Notes: generated by a model not told the origin, from the sequence alone. A DNA stretch of 64,000 nt from Pseudomonas sp. LS.1a (GCF_022533585.1 NZ_CP092827.1:4861001-4925000); one strand, 5' to 3'. Positions 53,057-63,431 are shown, counted from the stretch's first letter. Numbers and translations are program-made.

Positions 53057-53619
53057 GGCTGACCTGCCCGGCGCCGCGACAATTGCAGCACGCTGGGGTG
53101 GATGCGCACGCCGGAACGTGCCACCGAGTCGAGGTTGACTTCGAAGGCTACCTGCTGGTCGCTGACCCGCAAGCAGAACAGGCTGCCGACCGTGCACGGG
53201 TCGTCTGCCTCGCTGATGCTCAGCACCGGGTGGCCACTGACACGCTCGAACAGCCGGTCGCGCTGGCCTTGGTCGAGCTTGCCGATGTAGATGGCGTCGC
53301 AGGCCTGGGCGACCTGGCTATCGCCTGCCAGCAGACGCCGCACCTGCAGCGGTCGGCCGGACTCCTGCACATGGCCTTTGATCAGGTCATCGGCGTATTC
53401 GGTCGGGCCGACCAGGCACAGGCGCAAAGGCGAGGGTTCGACGGGCCAGCGGGCATAGCTGAAGATGCCCAGCACCACCTGGGTGACGGCCTTGGCCCGT
53501 TGCTGCGCCTGGGCGGCAGTCATGGCGGGGTCTGCCTGGGCCGGGCCTGCGGAAAGGAACAGGGCGGCCAGCAATAGCGAAAGCGCACAGCTCATCACTC
53601 GCCTGGCGGCCATGTTCAT
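53053..53619 (-). CDS. yfiR: YfiR-like periplasmic repressor (DUF4154)
   Basis: The 188-residue protein has a signal peptide (about 1-29, ending GPAQA). The mature part has the YfiR/DUF4154 pattern (VVLGIFSYARWP, RLCLVGPTEYADDL) and four Cys (in RLCLV, QACDAI, DPCTVG, LFCLRV), as in P. aeruginosa YfiR, where they form two disulfides. It holds YfiN inactive and releases it under reducing stress or when YfiB binds. First gene of the operon; a RBS AAGAGA precedes ATG 53619. Confidence 0.92.
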   Translation of the reverse strand: MNMAARRVMSCALSLLLAALFLSAGPAQADPAMTAAQAQQRAKAVTQVVLGIFSYARWPVEPSPLRLCLVGPTEYADDLIKGHVQESGRPLQVRRLLAGDSQVAQACDAIYIGKLDQGQRDRLFERVSGHPVLSISEADDPCTVGSLFCLRVSDQQVAFEVNLDSVARSGVRIHPSVLQLSRRRAGQP

Positions 53620-53709
53620 GTGGGAAATCTCTTAAGGCCCTTTCCAATATCGGCGCAACGATAGCACATGGCCGCATGCTTGTATGAAAGGCGCGGAGCT
53701 AATGCGATC

Positions 53710-53798
53710 CCTGTGGGAGCGGGCGTGCCCGCGAAGCAGGCACCACGGTGGTTGGCACAGGCTGCGCCCGTGTTCGCGGGCGCGCCCGCTCCCACAGA
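53710..53798. repeat. REP pair (BIME)
   Basis: CTGTGGGAGCGGGCGTGCCC and its mirror GGGCGCGCCCGCTCCCACAG, with CACGGTGGTTGGCACAGGC between, lie between yfiR and recD. Confidence 0.9.
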
Positions 53799-53824
53799 GG
53801 ATCTCCTTTTGGCTCACTACAGGG

Positions 53825-55900
53825 CTAAACCTGCTCCAGCATCAACCCGGAAATACGCCGCACCTTGCGCGCAACCGCTTCTTCGAAAATACCCTGGCGA
53901 GGCTCGACCAGGCTAAAGCAGTGCTTGGCGCGGGTGATGCCGGTGTATACCAGCTCCTTGGTCAGCACCGGGTTGAGCGCATCCGGTAGCACCAGCGCGG
54001 TGTGGCTGAACTCCGAGCCCTGGGACTTGTGCACGGTCATGGCGAATACCGTTTCCACTTCATTCAGCCGGCTGGGCAGGACGAAGCGCACGCCGCCACT
54101 GCCGTCGTTACGCGGGAAGGCCACGCGCAGCAGGGGCTCGCCGCGCTCATCCGGCAGGCGCAGGGCAATGCCGATGTCACCGTTCATCAGGCCCAGGCCG
54201 TAGTCGTTGCGGGTCACCAGCACCGGGCGCCCTTCGTACCAGGGCTGCTGGCTGTCGATCAGCCCCGCATTGTGCAGCACCCGCGCCACCCGCTCGTTGA
54301 GGCCTTCGACACCCCAGGCGCCCCGGCGTACCGCGCACAGCAGCTGGAAGTCCTCGAAGCTGTGCAGCACCTTGCCCGCCCATTGCTCCCACGCGGGGTC
54401 GTCAACGGCGGTATCGAGTGCCGGGCGGAAGCGGCCAAGGGTGCGCAGGTAGCTGCGGTAACCCTGCGGGCCGTCGCTGCCGCGGTTGAGGCCGTCGAGC
54501 AGCAGGCGGTCGAAGGCACGGTCCTGTTCGTGCTTCAGGGCCAGGCTGTGCACATCGGGCGGCGGTGCGGCCAGCAGGTTGCGTGCCGCGTGGGAGTCCT
54601 GACGATTGACCAGCCGGGCCAGTTGGCCAATGCCGCTACCTTCGCCGAAACGCCGCGAAAAGCGCAGCATCACCACCTGCTGGGCCAACGGGTTGCGTTG
54701 CTCATCGCCGGCCTTGAGGCCACTGCCCGCCAGCGACTCACCACCGGTCTGTTCCAGCCACGCCTCGGTCGCCGGGGAGTAACAGCCCTCCTCGGCATCC
54801 CGACACAGGTCACCCAATACCGCACCGGCCTCGACCGAGGCCAGCTGGTCCTTGTCGCCCAGCAGCACCAGGCGTGCCCGTGGCGGCAGGGCATCGAGCA
54901 GGTTGGCCATCATTTCCAGGTCGATCATCGACGCTTCATCGACCACCAGCACGTCCAACGGCAGCGGGTTGCCGGCATGGTGGCGGAAGTGCCGCGAACC
55001 GGGGCGGCTGCCGAGCAAGCGGTGCACGGTGCTGACCTCGGTCGGGATTTGCCCGCGCACCTCGGCGCTGACCTGCAGGCGCTCGACCTGCTGGCCAATG
55101 GATTCGGTCAGGCGCGCGGCTGCCTTGCCGGTCGGCGCGGCCAGGCGAATGCGCAGCGGCCTGCCCTGCTCCACCGCCGGCGCCTGCAGCAAGGCCAAAA
55201 GGCGCACCACGGTAGTGGTCTTACCCGTGCCGGGGCCGCCGGTGATGATGCTGAAGCCGGCGCGGGTGGCCAGGGCACAGGCGAGCTTCTGCCAGTCCAC
55301 CTGGCCAGCCGGCGCACCACCGTCGAACAGCTGCGCGAGGCGGCCAGGCAGGTCGGCTGGAGGCGCTTCGGCCAGGGTCAGGCGCTGGCGCAGGGTATGG
55401 TCGATGCGCCGCTCGTAACTCCAGTAACGGCGCAGGTACAGGCGCTCGCCGCTAAGCACCAGAGGCCGCGCCTGCTGGCCAGGGGTATCGCCGGCGGCCA
55501 CCAGGGGGCTGGCGGCAATGCGCTGGCGCCAGGCGTGCAGGTCGAGGTTGGCCAGCAATTGCGAGGGCAGCAGCAAGGGGCCGGTCAAGGCGTCGCCTTC
55601 GGGCGGCAACGACAGGGCGAAATCGGGCTCGGCCAGGGTTTGCTGCAGGTCGAGGCAGACATGGCCGTGGCCCAGCTGGTGACTGGCCAGGGCGGCGGCC
55701 AGCAACAGCAGGGGGTCGCTACCAGGGACTCGCTCTTCCAGGAACGATACGAACGCACGGTCCAGGGCACGCAGCCAGCCCCGCTCTACCCAGCGGTCGA
55801 GCAGTTGCAGCAGGTCGCCGCTGTCACGCTGTGGCGCCAGTGCGAGCAGGTGCTCGGCGTGCAGCGGGGTGGGCAACAGGTCGACAAGGCTTCGGCTCAT
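53825..55900 (-). CDS. recD: Exodeoxyribonuclease V alpha subunit
   Basis: The 691-residue 5'-3' helicase of RecBCD has an N-terminal domain (about 1-160), Walker A GGPGTGKTTTVVRL near residue 219, the Walker B/helicase motif VVDEASMIDL, and the C-terminal motif TVHKSQGSEF (UvrD-like). It unwinds the 5' strand, and RecBCD degrades or processes double-strand breaks with Chi control. Its ATG overlaps the recB stop (ATGA), third gene of recCBD. Confidence 0.96.
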   Translation of the reverse strand: MSRSLVDLLPTPLHAEHLLALAPQRDSGDLLQLLDRWVERGWLRALDRAFVSFLEERVPGSDPLLLLAAALASHQLGHGHVCLDLQQTLAEPDFALSLPPEGDALTGPLLLPSQLLANLDLHAWRQRIAASPLVAAGDTPGQQARPLVLSGERLYLRRYWSYERRIDHTLRQRLTLAEAPPADLPGRLAQLFDGGAPAGQVDWQKLACALATRAGFSIITGGPGTGKTTTVVRLLALLQAPAVEQGRPLRIRLAAPTGKAAARLTESIGQQVERLQVSAEVRGQIPTEVSTVHRLLGSRPGSRHFRHHAGNPLPLDVLVVDEASMIDLEMMANLLDALPPRARLVLLGDKDQLASVEAGAVLGDLCRDAEEGCYSPATEAWLEQTGGESLAGSGLKAGDEQRNPLAQQVVMLRFSRRFGEGSGIGQLARLVNRQDSHAARNLLAAPPPDVHSLALKHEQDRAFDRLLLDGLNRGSDGPQGYRSYLRTLGRFRPALDTAVDDPAWEQWAGKVLHSFEDFQLLCAVRRGAWGVEGLNERVARVLHNAGLIDSQQPWYEGRPVLVTRNDYGLGLMNGDIGIALRLPDERGEPLLRVAFPRNDGSGGVRFVLPSRLNEVETVFAMTVHKSQGSEFSHTALVLPDALNPVLTKELVYTGITRAKHCFSLVEPRQGIFEEAVARKVRRISGLMLEQV

Positions 55901-58900
55901 ATCACGGCTCCGGCAAACAGGTCCTGCTGTGCGGGCGGGTGCTCGCCACGGAACAGCGCATCGAGGCTTTCGATCAGCTCACGCGGTGGCTTGGCGTGGT
56001 AAACGCCGTGGCCGCTGCTGCTGGCGCCTCGCAAGAAGATGAACAGGGCGCCGCCGACATGGCGGTCGTAGTCGTAGTCCGGCAGGCGGGCGCGCAACTG
56101 GCGGTGCAGGGCCAGCAGGTACAGCACGTACTGCAGGTCGTAGCGATGTTCGAGGATGGCCTTTTCCATGGCCAGGGCATCGTAGGCCTGGATGTCCGGG
56201 CCCAGCCAGTTGGACTTGTAGTCGGTCACGTAGTAACGCCCGTCCAGCTCGAAGGCCAGGTCGATGAACCCTTTGAACATGCCATTGAGCACGGTCGGCT
56301 GCGCCGCCGGGCGTGCCAGGCCAGGGTGAGTGTGGCGTGCCACCAGGCGATCGAGTTGTTCGGCATCGACCTGGTGGCTGGCGAACCAGAACTCCATTTC
56401 TATCTGGTAGTGGCGCAACTGCCCGAGCGTCACGCTGAGGTCGTTGCCCGGCAGCGGCAGCGCTTCGCCCAGCAGGCGCTGCAGCCAGTGGGTCAGGGTG
56501 GGAATCCAGCCGATCCAGTCACGACGGTTGCAGCGCTGGCCAACGGTTCGCTCGATCAGTTGCGCATTGCCGCTGACCTGGCTGAAGCCCTCGCGGCCAA
56601 CCCATTCCAGCAAGCCATGCAGGAAGGTGCCGGGGTTGGACCCGCGCGGGAAGCGGTGGATATCGCCACTGTCGGCCGGGACCTCACGCAGCACCTGGGT
56701 ATCGACCACTTCATCATCCAGTAACTGCTGGGCCTGGGAGCTGTCGGCACCGAGGGTCTGGTCGCCGACGCGCAGGGCACTGTACGAGGCAATCCACCAA
56801 TGCTCGGCCCCCGCCGCACGGCGCGGCTTGCGAGCAGGCAGCAACTCGCTTTCGGCGTGCGGCATGCGATACACCTGTTCATCCGCCTGCGGCAAGCCCG
56901 GGCAGCTGATGTGCGGACACGTCGCGGCCAGGGCCTGCAACCAGTCCGTCAGTTGCTGCGAGCCCGGCAAGGCGAGGCCGCCACCCAGCAGGTAGCCGAG
57001 CGCCGAGCGGTGCAGTTGCGAGCTCTTCTGGTTGCCACGCTTGAGGTCGGCGACACCCAGCCAGCAGGCATGCTGGGCACGGGTCAGGGCCACGTAGAGC
57101 AGGCGCAGGTCTTCGGCCAGGCGCTCGTCGTCGGCACGGTCGATCTGTTCCTGGTCCGGTGTGAGGGTGAGATGGGCGTTGCCCTGGCTATCATGCCAGG
57201 CCAGCGGCAGGCGGCTGCCGTCCACCGGCTTGCTGGTGCAGATGAACGGCAGGTAGACCAAGGGGTATTCCAGGCCCTTGGACTTGTGGATGGTCACCAC
57301 TTTCACCAGCTGCTCGTCACTCTCCAGGCGCAGGATCTGCTCTTCACCGGCCTGCCCGGAACTGGCCAGGTGCTCGGCCAGGTGGCGGATCAGCGCCTGT
57401 TCGCCGTCCAGCTCGCCTGCGGCCTGTTGCAGCAACTCGGCCAGGTGCAGCAGGTTGGTCAGCACCCGCTCGCCGTCGCTGCGGCGGATCAGCGTGCGCG
57501 GCAGCTGGAAGTCATGCAGCAGGTGCCGCAGCATTGGCAGCACGCCCTGGCGCTGCCAGGTGTCGCGGTAACGCCGAAAACGCATGACCCAGTCTTCCCA
57601 GACCCGCTCGTCCTGGTTCAGGCGGTCCAGCGCAGCCAGCGACAGATCGAGGGTGAGGCTGGCCAGGGCGGCCTTGAGCAGGCGCTCCGAGTCGGGCTCG
57701 GCGCAGGCCTTGAGCCAGGCCAGCAGGTCGTGGGCTTCCTGGGCGGCGAATACCGAGTCCTTGTCGGAGAGGTACACGCTACGCACCTCGCGCGCGGCCA
57801 GCTCAGCGCGGACCATTTGCGCCTCATGGCCATCGCGCACCAGGATGGCGATGTCCGATGGCAGGCACGGGCGCAGTTCGCCATCGGCATTCTGGAAACC
57901 AGCCGTGCCCTGCTGGCCACCATTGAGCAAGGCGACGATATGGCTGGCGCAACTGGCTGCCAGTTGCTGGCGGTAAACGCTGCCGGAGACCGGTTCTTCG
58001 CTCTGCAGATGCCAGCATTGCAGCGCTGCGCAGGTTTCACCGTCGATCAACAGCTGCTCGCCACGGCCTTTGGCGCGGACCTCGATGAACGGCAGCGGGT
58101 TGTCATCGGCCTCGCGGAACAGGAATGCACCGCGCCCTGCCTGACGCGCTTCGGCCTGCAGGAACACCTGATTGACCGCCGCGACCATGGCCTTGCTGGA
58201 GCGGTAGTTGGTGTCCAGGCTGTGCAGCCGACCACTAGTGGCACGGCGGGCGGCAAGGTAGGTGTAGATGTCGGCGCCACGGAAGGCATAGATCGCCTGC
58301 TTGGGGTCGCCAATCATGAACAGGCCGGTTTCGGCGCGGTTTTCGCTGATCTGGTAGATGCGCTCGAAGATGCCGTACTGCACCGGGTCGGTGTCCTGGA
58401 ACTCGTCGATCAACGCCACCGGGAACTGTTCGCGAATCAGGCTGGCCAGGCGCTCGCCGGCCTCGCTGGCCAGGGCGTGCTGCAGGCGCAGGAGCATGTC
58501 GTCGAAGCCCATTTCCGCACGCCGGCGTTTCTCCACTTCGAAGCGCGCCGATACCCAGTTGGCGGCATGCTCGAGCAATGGGGCATCCGGGCTATCCAGC
58601 GCCTGCAACTGCTGCTGCAAGCTCTGCATGGCATAGAGGGCCGGGTGCTCGGGTGGCTCGCCCTTCCAGGCTTCCGCCATGCCCGCCGGGGTCAGGCGGG
58701 TGAAGCCGGTGCCCAGGTCGAGCTCCACCAGTTGTTCGTCTGCGGCCCAGGCGCAGAGCTTGTCGAACCAAGGTTCGAAGTAACGGGCCTGCATCTTGCG
58801 GCCGTCGACCTGCTTGGCGGCCAGCGCATCACGGCAGATCTGCCGCAATTCCTCGGCCCACTGCGCCCAGGGCGCCTTGAGCCGGGCCAACTGCTCGCCA

Positions 58901-59574
58901 CGCTGCTGCAGCGATGCCTGGATCAGCGCCGCCGGCTCTGGCCCGTCCTGCTGGGCGCGCACGCGACCGAACAGCGGGCGGATCCGCGGCAGCAAGGCGT
59001 CGGGGCTGCCCCAGTGGCCACGCACCCAGGCCAGCGCATCGCCTTGCATGCCGTAGCAGAAGCGCCGCCAGTAGTCGCGCATGACCTGACCCAGCAGCTC
59101 GCTGTGGTCGGTTTCCAGGGTCTGGGTGAACAGGCTGCCGCTGTCGAAGGCATGTTCGCGCAGCATGCGCTGGCACCAGCCGTGAATGGTCGACACCGCA
59201 GCCTCGTCCATCCACTGCACGGCGATTTCCAGGCGGCCGGCACAACGTGGCCAGGCTTCTTCCGGGTAGTCGTCACGCAGTTGGTGCAGCAGCGGGTCGG
59301 CCGCCTCCAGCTCGCCACGGAAGAACCGCGCAGCTTCGGCCAGGCGCGCACGGATACGTTCACGCAGTTCCTTGGTGGCGGCGTCGGTGAAGGTCACCAC
59401 GAGGATTTGCGGTGGTAGCAGCTCGCGGTCGAAGCCCTGCTCGCCACCGTGACCGAGGATCAGGCGCAGGTACAGCGCCGAAATGGTGAAGGTTTTGCCC
59501 GTGCCGGCGCTGGCCTCGATCAGCTGGCTGCCATGCAGGGGGAAACTCAGTGCCAGGGGACGGTCCTGGGTCAT
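55897..59574 (-). CDS. recB: Exodeoxyribonuclease V beta subunit
   Basis: The 1225-residue protein has an SF1A helicase (Walker A EASAGTGKTFTISALYLRL near residue 20; LIDEFQDTDPVQYGIF motif II; TIHKSKGLEYPLVYLP motif V) and a C-terminal nuclease with GFIDLAFELDGRYYVTDYKSNW (metal-binding D...D-Y-K, residues about 1120-1145). It unwinds 3'-5' and cuts single strands. ATG 59574 overlaps the recC stop by 3-4 bp. Confidence 0.97.
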   Translation of the reverse strand: MTQDRPLALSFPLHGSQLIEASAGTGKTFTISALYLRLILGHGGEQGFDRELLPPQILVVTFTDAATKELRERIRARLAEAARFFRGELEAADPLLHQLRDDYPEEAWPRCAGRLEIAVQWMDEAAVSTIHGWCQRMLREHAFDSGSLFTQTLETDHSELLGQVMRDYWRRFCYGMQGDALAWVRGHWGSPDALLPRIRPLFGRVRAQQDGPEPAALIQASLQQRGEQLARLKAPWAQWAEELRQICRDALAAKQVDGRKMQARYFEPWFDKLCAWAADEQLVELDLGTGFTRLTPAGMAEAWKGEPPEHPALYAMQSLQQQLQALDSPDAPLLEHAANWVSARFEVEKRRRAEMGFDDMLLRLQHALASEAGERLASLIREQFPVALIDEFQDTDPVQYGIFERIYQISENRAETGLFMIGDPKQAIYAFRGADIYTYLAARRATSGRLHSLDTNYRSSKAMVAAVNQVFLQAEARQAGRGAFLFREADDNPLPFIEVRAKGRGEQLLIDGETCAALQCWHLQSEEPVSGSVYRQQLAASCASHIVALLNGGQQGTAGFQNADGELRPCLPSDIAILVRDGHEAQMVRAELAAREVRSVYLSDKDSVFAAQEAHDLLAWLKACAEPDSERLLKAALASLTLDLSLAALDRLNQDERVWEDWVMRFRRYRDTWQRQGVLPMLRHLLHDFQLPRTLIRRSDGERVLTNLLHLAELLQQAAGELDGEQALIRHLAEHLASSGQAGEEQILRLESDEQLVKVVTIHKSKGLEYPLVYLPFICTSKPVDGSRLPLAWHDSQGNAHLTLTPDQEQIDRADDERLAEDLRLLYVALTRAQHACWLGVADLKRGNQKSSQLHRSALGYLLGGGLALPGSQQLTDWLQALAATCPHISCPGLPQADEQVYRMPHAESELLPARKPRRAAGAEHWWIASYSALRVGDQTLGADSSQAQQLLDDEVVDTQVLREVPADSGDIHRFPRGSNPGTFLHGLLEWVGREGFSQVSGNAQLIERTVGQRCNRRDWIGWIPTLTHWLQRLLGEALPLPGNDLSVTLGQLRHYQIEMEFWFASHQVDAEQLDRLVARHTHPGLARPAAQPTVLNGMFKGFIDLAFELDGRYYVTDYKSNWLGPDIQAYDALAMEKAILEHRYDLQYVLYLLALHRQLRARLPDYDYDRHVGGALFIFLRGASSSGHGVYHAKPPRELIESLDALFRGEHPPAQQDLFAGAVI

Positions 59575-62500
59575 GCGCCTTTCTCCGGGTTGCCCAGGGT
59601 TTGCCACGGGGCGTTGAACAATGGGCGGTACAAGGCTTCGCACCAGCCTTCGAAGGTTTCATCGGCGGTGAGCGCGGCAAAGTCGCGGAACTGGCGGGCC
59701 AGGGCGATGCTTTCACTGCGCTCGCCGAAGCTGGTGCGCTCGTCACCTTCGTAGGCGCGGGCTGCAGCAGCCAGGGCTTTGTCGCTATCGTCCTGGGCCA
59801 GCCAGGCGAACGCGGTCTTGGCCGCGACCGGCAACGGCGCATTCATCGCCGCCTGGCGGGCCACCAGCAGGTCGCCCAGCAGTTGCGCCGCCTGCGCTTG
59901 CGGCAGCGGCGCAAGCAGCAGGGTCAGGTCGCTGGCCACCAACGCGCTGTTATAGGGGTAACCCGCTGCGCAGGCCGCCAGGTGCGTGACCCAGGGCGCA
60001 ATCAGGCGGTGCCACTTGAGGGCGTTACGCCCGGCGCTGATGGTGTTGGGTACGGTGGTGATGCCGAGCAGGCTCTGGTCATCCGCCTGGAATACCCGGC
60101 CCAGCCAGCCTTCAAGACGGTGCGGGCCGTGCTCGAAATGCACCGGCAATGCGCCTTCGACCAGCTGTGGCCAGCGTTGCAATAGCTGGCGGTGGCGTTG
60201 CAGCAGGTCTGGCAGGGGCTCGATCAGCTCGCGCTGCAGCAGTTCGCCGAAACCGGCCAGTGGCAGCATGCCGCAGGCCTGCAAGCGCCGAGCCTGGGCC
60301 TGCAGGGCCTGTTCGGCATTGTCCGGCTCGGCCAGCGCTGCACCAAGCAGGCTTTCACTGGCGCCGTAGCGTTGCAGGGTGTCGAGGACGAAGGGTTCCT
60401 CGTCCGGGGTCGGCGCTTCCAGCGCTTCGAAGTACACCTTCAAACGCTGGCTGAAGAAGTGCCGCACCGGGTGGCGCAGGAAGTCATTCAGCTGGGTCAG
60501 GCTCAAGGCCTCATCGTCATGGTAAGGCGGCAGGCCTGGGTCGCCCTGCTCGTCTTCCTGGCCCTGCTGGTGCAGCACCTGCCATTCGTGGGCAAAGCTG
60601 AACAGCGGGCTGCCCTTCTGGAAGTAGCGTGGGCTGAACGGTTGCAGCGGGTGCTCCTGGGTCAGGGCGTGCAACAGGTGCTCACCCGGTTGTGCTGGCT
60701 GCCCCTGCTCCGCGCCTGCCAGCTGCCAGCCGGCCGCCAGGTGATCGCGCAACTGGCCGATCAGCACCGAGGCCGGGCGTTCGCTGTTGTCGCGGATACT
60801 GCGCCCGACCCAGCTGACATACAGCTGGTCGCGTGCCGACAGCAGCGCTTCGAGCAGCAGGTAACGGTCATCCTCACGGCGCGAGCGGTCGCCGGGGCGA
60901 TAGTCGCTGGCCATCAGGTCGAAGTCCAGCGGCTGTTGGGCGCGGGGGTAATCGCCATCGTTCATGCCCAGCAGGCAGACCACCCGGAACGGGATGGCGC
61001 GCATCGGCATGAGGGTGCAGAAGTTCACCGAGCCGGCGAGGAAGCGCTGGGACAACTTGCCCTGGTCAAGGCCCGACAGCCAGGCTTCACGCACTACGGT
61101 CAGCGGCAATGGGTCTTGCAGGCCGACGGCCTCGCACACTTCAAGCCAGCTATCGCGCAGATCCTGCAACTGCATCAGCAGGAACTCGTCGCGCTCGCCC
61201 TCGGCCAGGAAAAACACCTGCAGCAAGGCATGCAGGCGCTCGCCCCACTGGCTGACAGTGGCAGGCTCGGACAAGGCCTGGCTGGCCACGTCGAGGGCGT
61301 CGAGCAAGGCGACCAGCGGGCCGATCAGTGCCGCATCCAGGCCACCGATTTCATCGTAGGGTTCGATGCCATCACAGGCCTCGCCCACGCCCACGGCATA
61401 ACCCAGCAGCATGCGCCGCAGGCCGAACCGCCAGCTGTTCTGCTCAAGCCCTGCGGGCAAGCCCAGGCTGGCCCGCTGCTCGGCATTGAGGCCCCAGCGG
61501 ATGCCGGCCCCCTCGATCCAGCGGTGCAGCGTGGGCAGGTCGTTTTCACGAATGCCGAAACGGGCCCGCACTGCCGGTACGTCCAGCAGGTCGAGCACTT
61601 CGCTGACCGCGAAGCGGCTGTCCGGCAGCTTGAGCAGGTGTTCGAGGGCAATCAGCAAGGGTTCGCGGCCACGCTGGCCCTGGTCGGTCAGGGTAAACGG
61701 TATGTAACGCAGGTCGTTGCGCTGCAACTGGCCGAATACGGCGCGGATATGCGGCGCGTAGGTGTCGATGGCCGGCAGCATGACGATCACGTCACGTGGG
61801 CGCAGGGTAGGGTCGGCACTGAACCGGGCCAGCAGCTGATCGTGGAGGATCTCCACTTCGCGTTGCGGGCTATGGGCGATGTGGAAGCGGATCGAGCGGT
61901 CCTTCGCCGGGTCAACTGGATGCCACCGCTCGCGGGTTTCGGCGAGCGGGCGCAGTTCGAGGATATCGTCCTGCAGCTGGTTGAGCAGCGTGGTGGGCGA
62001 GCCGTCACTGAACAGGTCGATGCGGCCATCGCTGAACACGCCCTGGTAACTGCCAGGGTCGTCGTAGCTGTCGAGCAGGTTGATGTAGTCGCGGCCTTGC
62101 TTGCCCCAGGCGGCCAGCAAGGGATGGGCATGCTGGTGCAGCGACTGGTCGTCCAGCTGCAGGGGCATGCCCTGCTTGCGTTGCTGGCGCTTGTACTGGT
62201 GGCGCAGCAGGTCCTTGTCGGCAACGATATCGGCCCAGTGGTGGCGACAGGGGTTGTGCACGCACAGCAGCACCTGGCTGAAGCGTGCCAGACCGGCCAG
62301 TGCCTCAAGGGCCTGGGCTGGCAGCGAGGAGATGCCGAATACGATCACCCGGGCCGGCAGACCGGCAGGTGCCTGTTCCAGGCTGTTGATCCGTTCGATG
62401 AAGCGCTGATGGACCCCGGCGCGGCTCTGCGCCATGCCCTGCTCGCCCACATCCTCCAGCAATGCACGCCATAGCTCGGCCTGCCAGCGGTTGCCCGGGG

Positions 62501-63053
62501 GCAGCGCCTTGCGCTCGCCGCGAGCGGTGTTGAGGATGTGCTCGCCAGCGGCCCAATCCTTGAGCCAGTCGGCGCGGTAGACCTGATACTGGTCGAACAG
62601 GTCGGCCAGCCGCTCGGCGAGCTGGTAGCGCTTGCGCAGGTCGCTGTCGTCGGTGAGGAAGCGCCGCAGCGGCTCGAAATGCGGGCGTTCGATCAAGGCC
62701 GGGAGCAGGCGCATCAGGCGCCAGGTCAGCGGTGCCTTGTCGAGCAGGGACACTTCGGGAATTTCGTCACGGCCCAACACGCTGCGGTAAAGCTGCCACA
62801 TGAAGCTGCCCGGCAGTTGCACGTCGATGGCGGCGGCGATGCCACAGCCGCCCTGGTCATCGTCCTGCGGGTCTTCGGCCAGGGCCAGCTTGAGCCATTG
62901 GGCAATGCCATTGCTTTGTACCAGGGCGATTTCGTTTTCCAGCGGCGCCAAGGGGTAGCGACGCATCCAGCTCACCACCAGGCTGCGCAGGTCGTCGAGG
63001 CGGTTGCCGTGGACGATCATGAAGCCGGGGTGGAGGTGGGTGGTGTTGGGCAT
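59571..63053 (-). CDS. recC: Exodeoxyribonuclease V gamma subunit
   Basis: The 1160-residue RecC is a helicase-like scaffold without active ATPase motifs that reads Chi and splits the strands. It begins MPNTTHLHPGFMIVHGNRLDD; homology to E. coli RecC (HSNRLD) starts near residue 12, so ATG 63020 is a possible alternative. No strong ribosome site precedes either. It contains ELWRALLED, LCLGMNDG-like LLGMNDGDYPR, and a C-terminal nuclease-fold pocket. First gene of recCBD. Confidence 0.95.
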   Translation of the reverse strand: MPNTTHLHPGFMIVHGNRLDDLRSLVVSWMRRYPLAPLENEIALVQSNGIAQWLKLALAEDPQDDDQGGCGIAAAIDVQLPGSFMWQLYRSVLGRDEIPEVSLLDKAPLTWRLMRLLPALIERPHFEPLRRFLTDDSDLRKRYQLAERLADLFDQYQVYRADWLKDWAAGEHILNTARGERKALPPGNRWQAELWRALLEDVGEQGMAQSRAGVHQRFIERINSLEQAPAGLPARVIVFGISSLPAQALEALAGLARFSQVLLCVHNPCRHHWADIVADKDLLRHQYKRQQRKQGMPLQLDDQSLHQHAHPLLAAWGKQGRDYINLLDSYDDPGSYQGVFSDGRIDLFSDGSPTTLLNQLQDDILELRPLAETRERWHPVDPAKDRSIRFHIAHSPQREVEILHDQLLARFSADPTLRPRDVIVMLPAIDTYAPHIRAVFGQLQRNDLRYIPFTLTDQGQRGREPLLIALEHLLKLPDSRFAVSEVLDLLDVPAVRARFGIRENDLPTLHRWIEGAGIRWGLNAEQRASLGLPAGLEQNSWRFGLRRMLLGYAVGVGEACDGIEPYDEIGGLDAALIGPLVALLDALDVASQALSEPATVSQWGERLHALLQVFFLAEGERDEFLLMQLQDLRDSWLEVCEAVGLQDPLPLTVVREAWLSGLDQGKLSQRFLAGSVNFCTLMPMRAIPFRVVCLLGMNDGDYPRAQQPLDFDLMASDYRPGDRSRREDDRYLLLEALLSARDQLYVSWVGRSIRDNSERPASVLIGQLRDHLAAGWQLAGAEQGQPAQPGEHLLHALTQEHPLQPFSPRYFQKGSPLFSFAHEWQVLHQQGQEDEQGDPGLPPYHDDEALSLTQLNDFLRHPVRHFFSQRLKVYFEALEAPTPDEEPFVLDTLQRYGASESLLGAALAEPDNAEQALQAQARRLQACGMLPLAGFGELLQRELIEPLPDLLQRHRQLLQRWPQLVEGALPVHFEHGPHRLEGWLGRVFQADDQSLLGITTVPNTISAGRNALKWHRLIAPWVTHLAACAAGYPYNSALVASDLTLLLAPLPQAQAAQLLGDLLVARQAAMNAPLPVAAKTAFAWLAQDDSDKALAAAARAYEGDERTSFGERSESIALARQFRDFAALTADETFEGWCEALYRPLFNAPWQTLGNPEKGA

Positions 63054-63144
63054 CGGGAGGTCTCTGGCAGGCGCTGGTGGCTGAGGGGGAACGATATCAC
63101 GCGGATGCCTGAAAGGGCCGAGTGCCATCAGGCTGACGCGATCA

Positions 63145-63231
63145 GTGTGGGAGCGGGCGAGCCCGCGAAACAGGCGACGCGGTGGATGGCACCGGCTTTG
63201 CCGGTGTTCGCGGGTGAACCCGCTCCCACAG
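63145..63231. repeat. REP pair (BIME)
   Basis: GTGTGGGAGCGGGCGAGCCC and TTCGCGGGTGAACCCGCTCC with a CACCGGCTTTGCCGGTG hairpin between lie upstream of recC. Confidence 0.9.
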
Positions 63232-63269
63232 GGGGCGCGTATGCCCGGGAGTTTTTGCGCCACAAAGAC

Positions 63270-63303
63270 AAAACCCCTACCTGCAGGCGCAGATAGGGGT
63301 TTT
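63270..63303 (-). terminator. Rho-independent terminator of the rRNA operon
   Basis: AAAACCCCTA and TAGGGGTTTT form a 10-bp stem with a 14-base loop, 11 bp downstream of the 5S gene on the minus strand, followed there by GTCTTTG. Confidence 0.9.
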
Positions 63304-63314
63304 GCGAAATGAAT

Positions 63315-63431
63315 CTTGACGATGACCTACTCTCACATGGGGAAACCCCACACTACCATCGGCGATGCATCGTTTCACTACTGAGTTCGGGATGGGATCA
63401 GGTGGTTCCAATGCTCTATGGTCGTCAAGAA
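63315..63431 (-). rRNA. rrf: 5S ribosomal RNA
   Basis: On the minus strand the sequence runs from TTCTTGACGACCATAGAGCA through TGATCCCATCCCGAACTCAG and GTGTGGGGTTTCCCCATGTG to AGTAGGTCATCGTCAAG, the typical gammaproteobacterial 5S pattern with its closing 5'/3' stem (CTTGACGA/TCGTCAAG). Ends are approximate to a few bases. It is the last gene of the operon. Confidence 0.96.
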
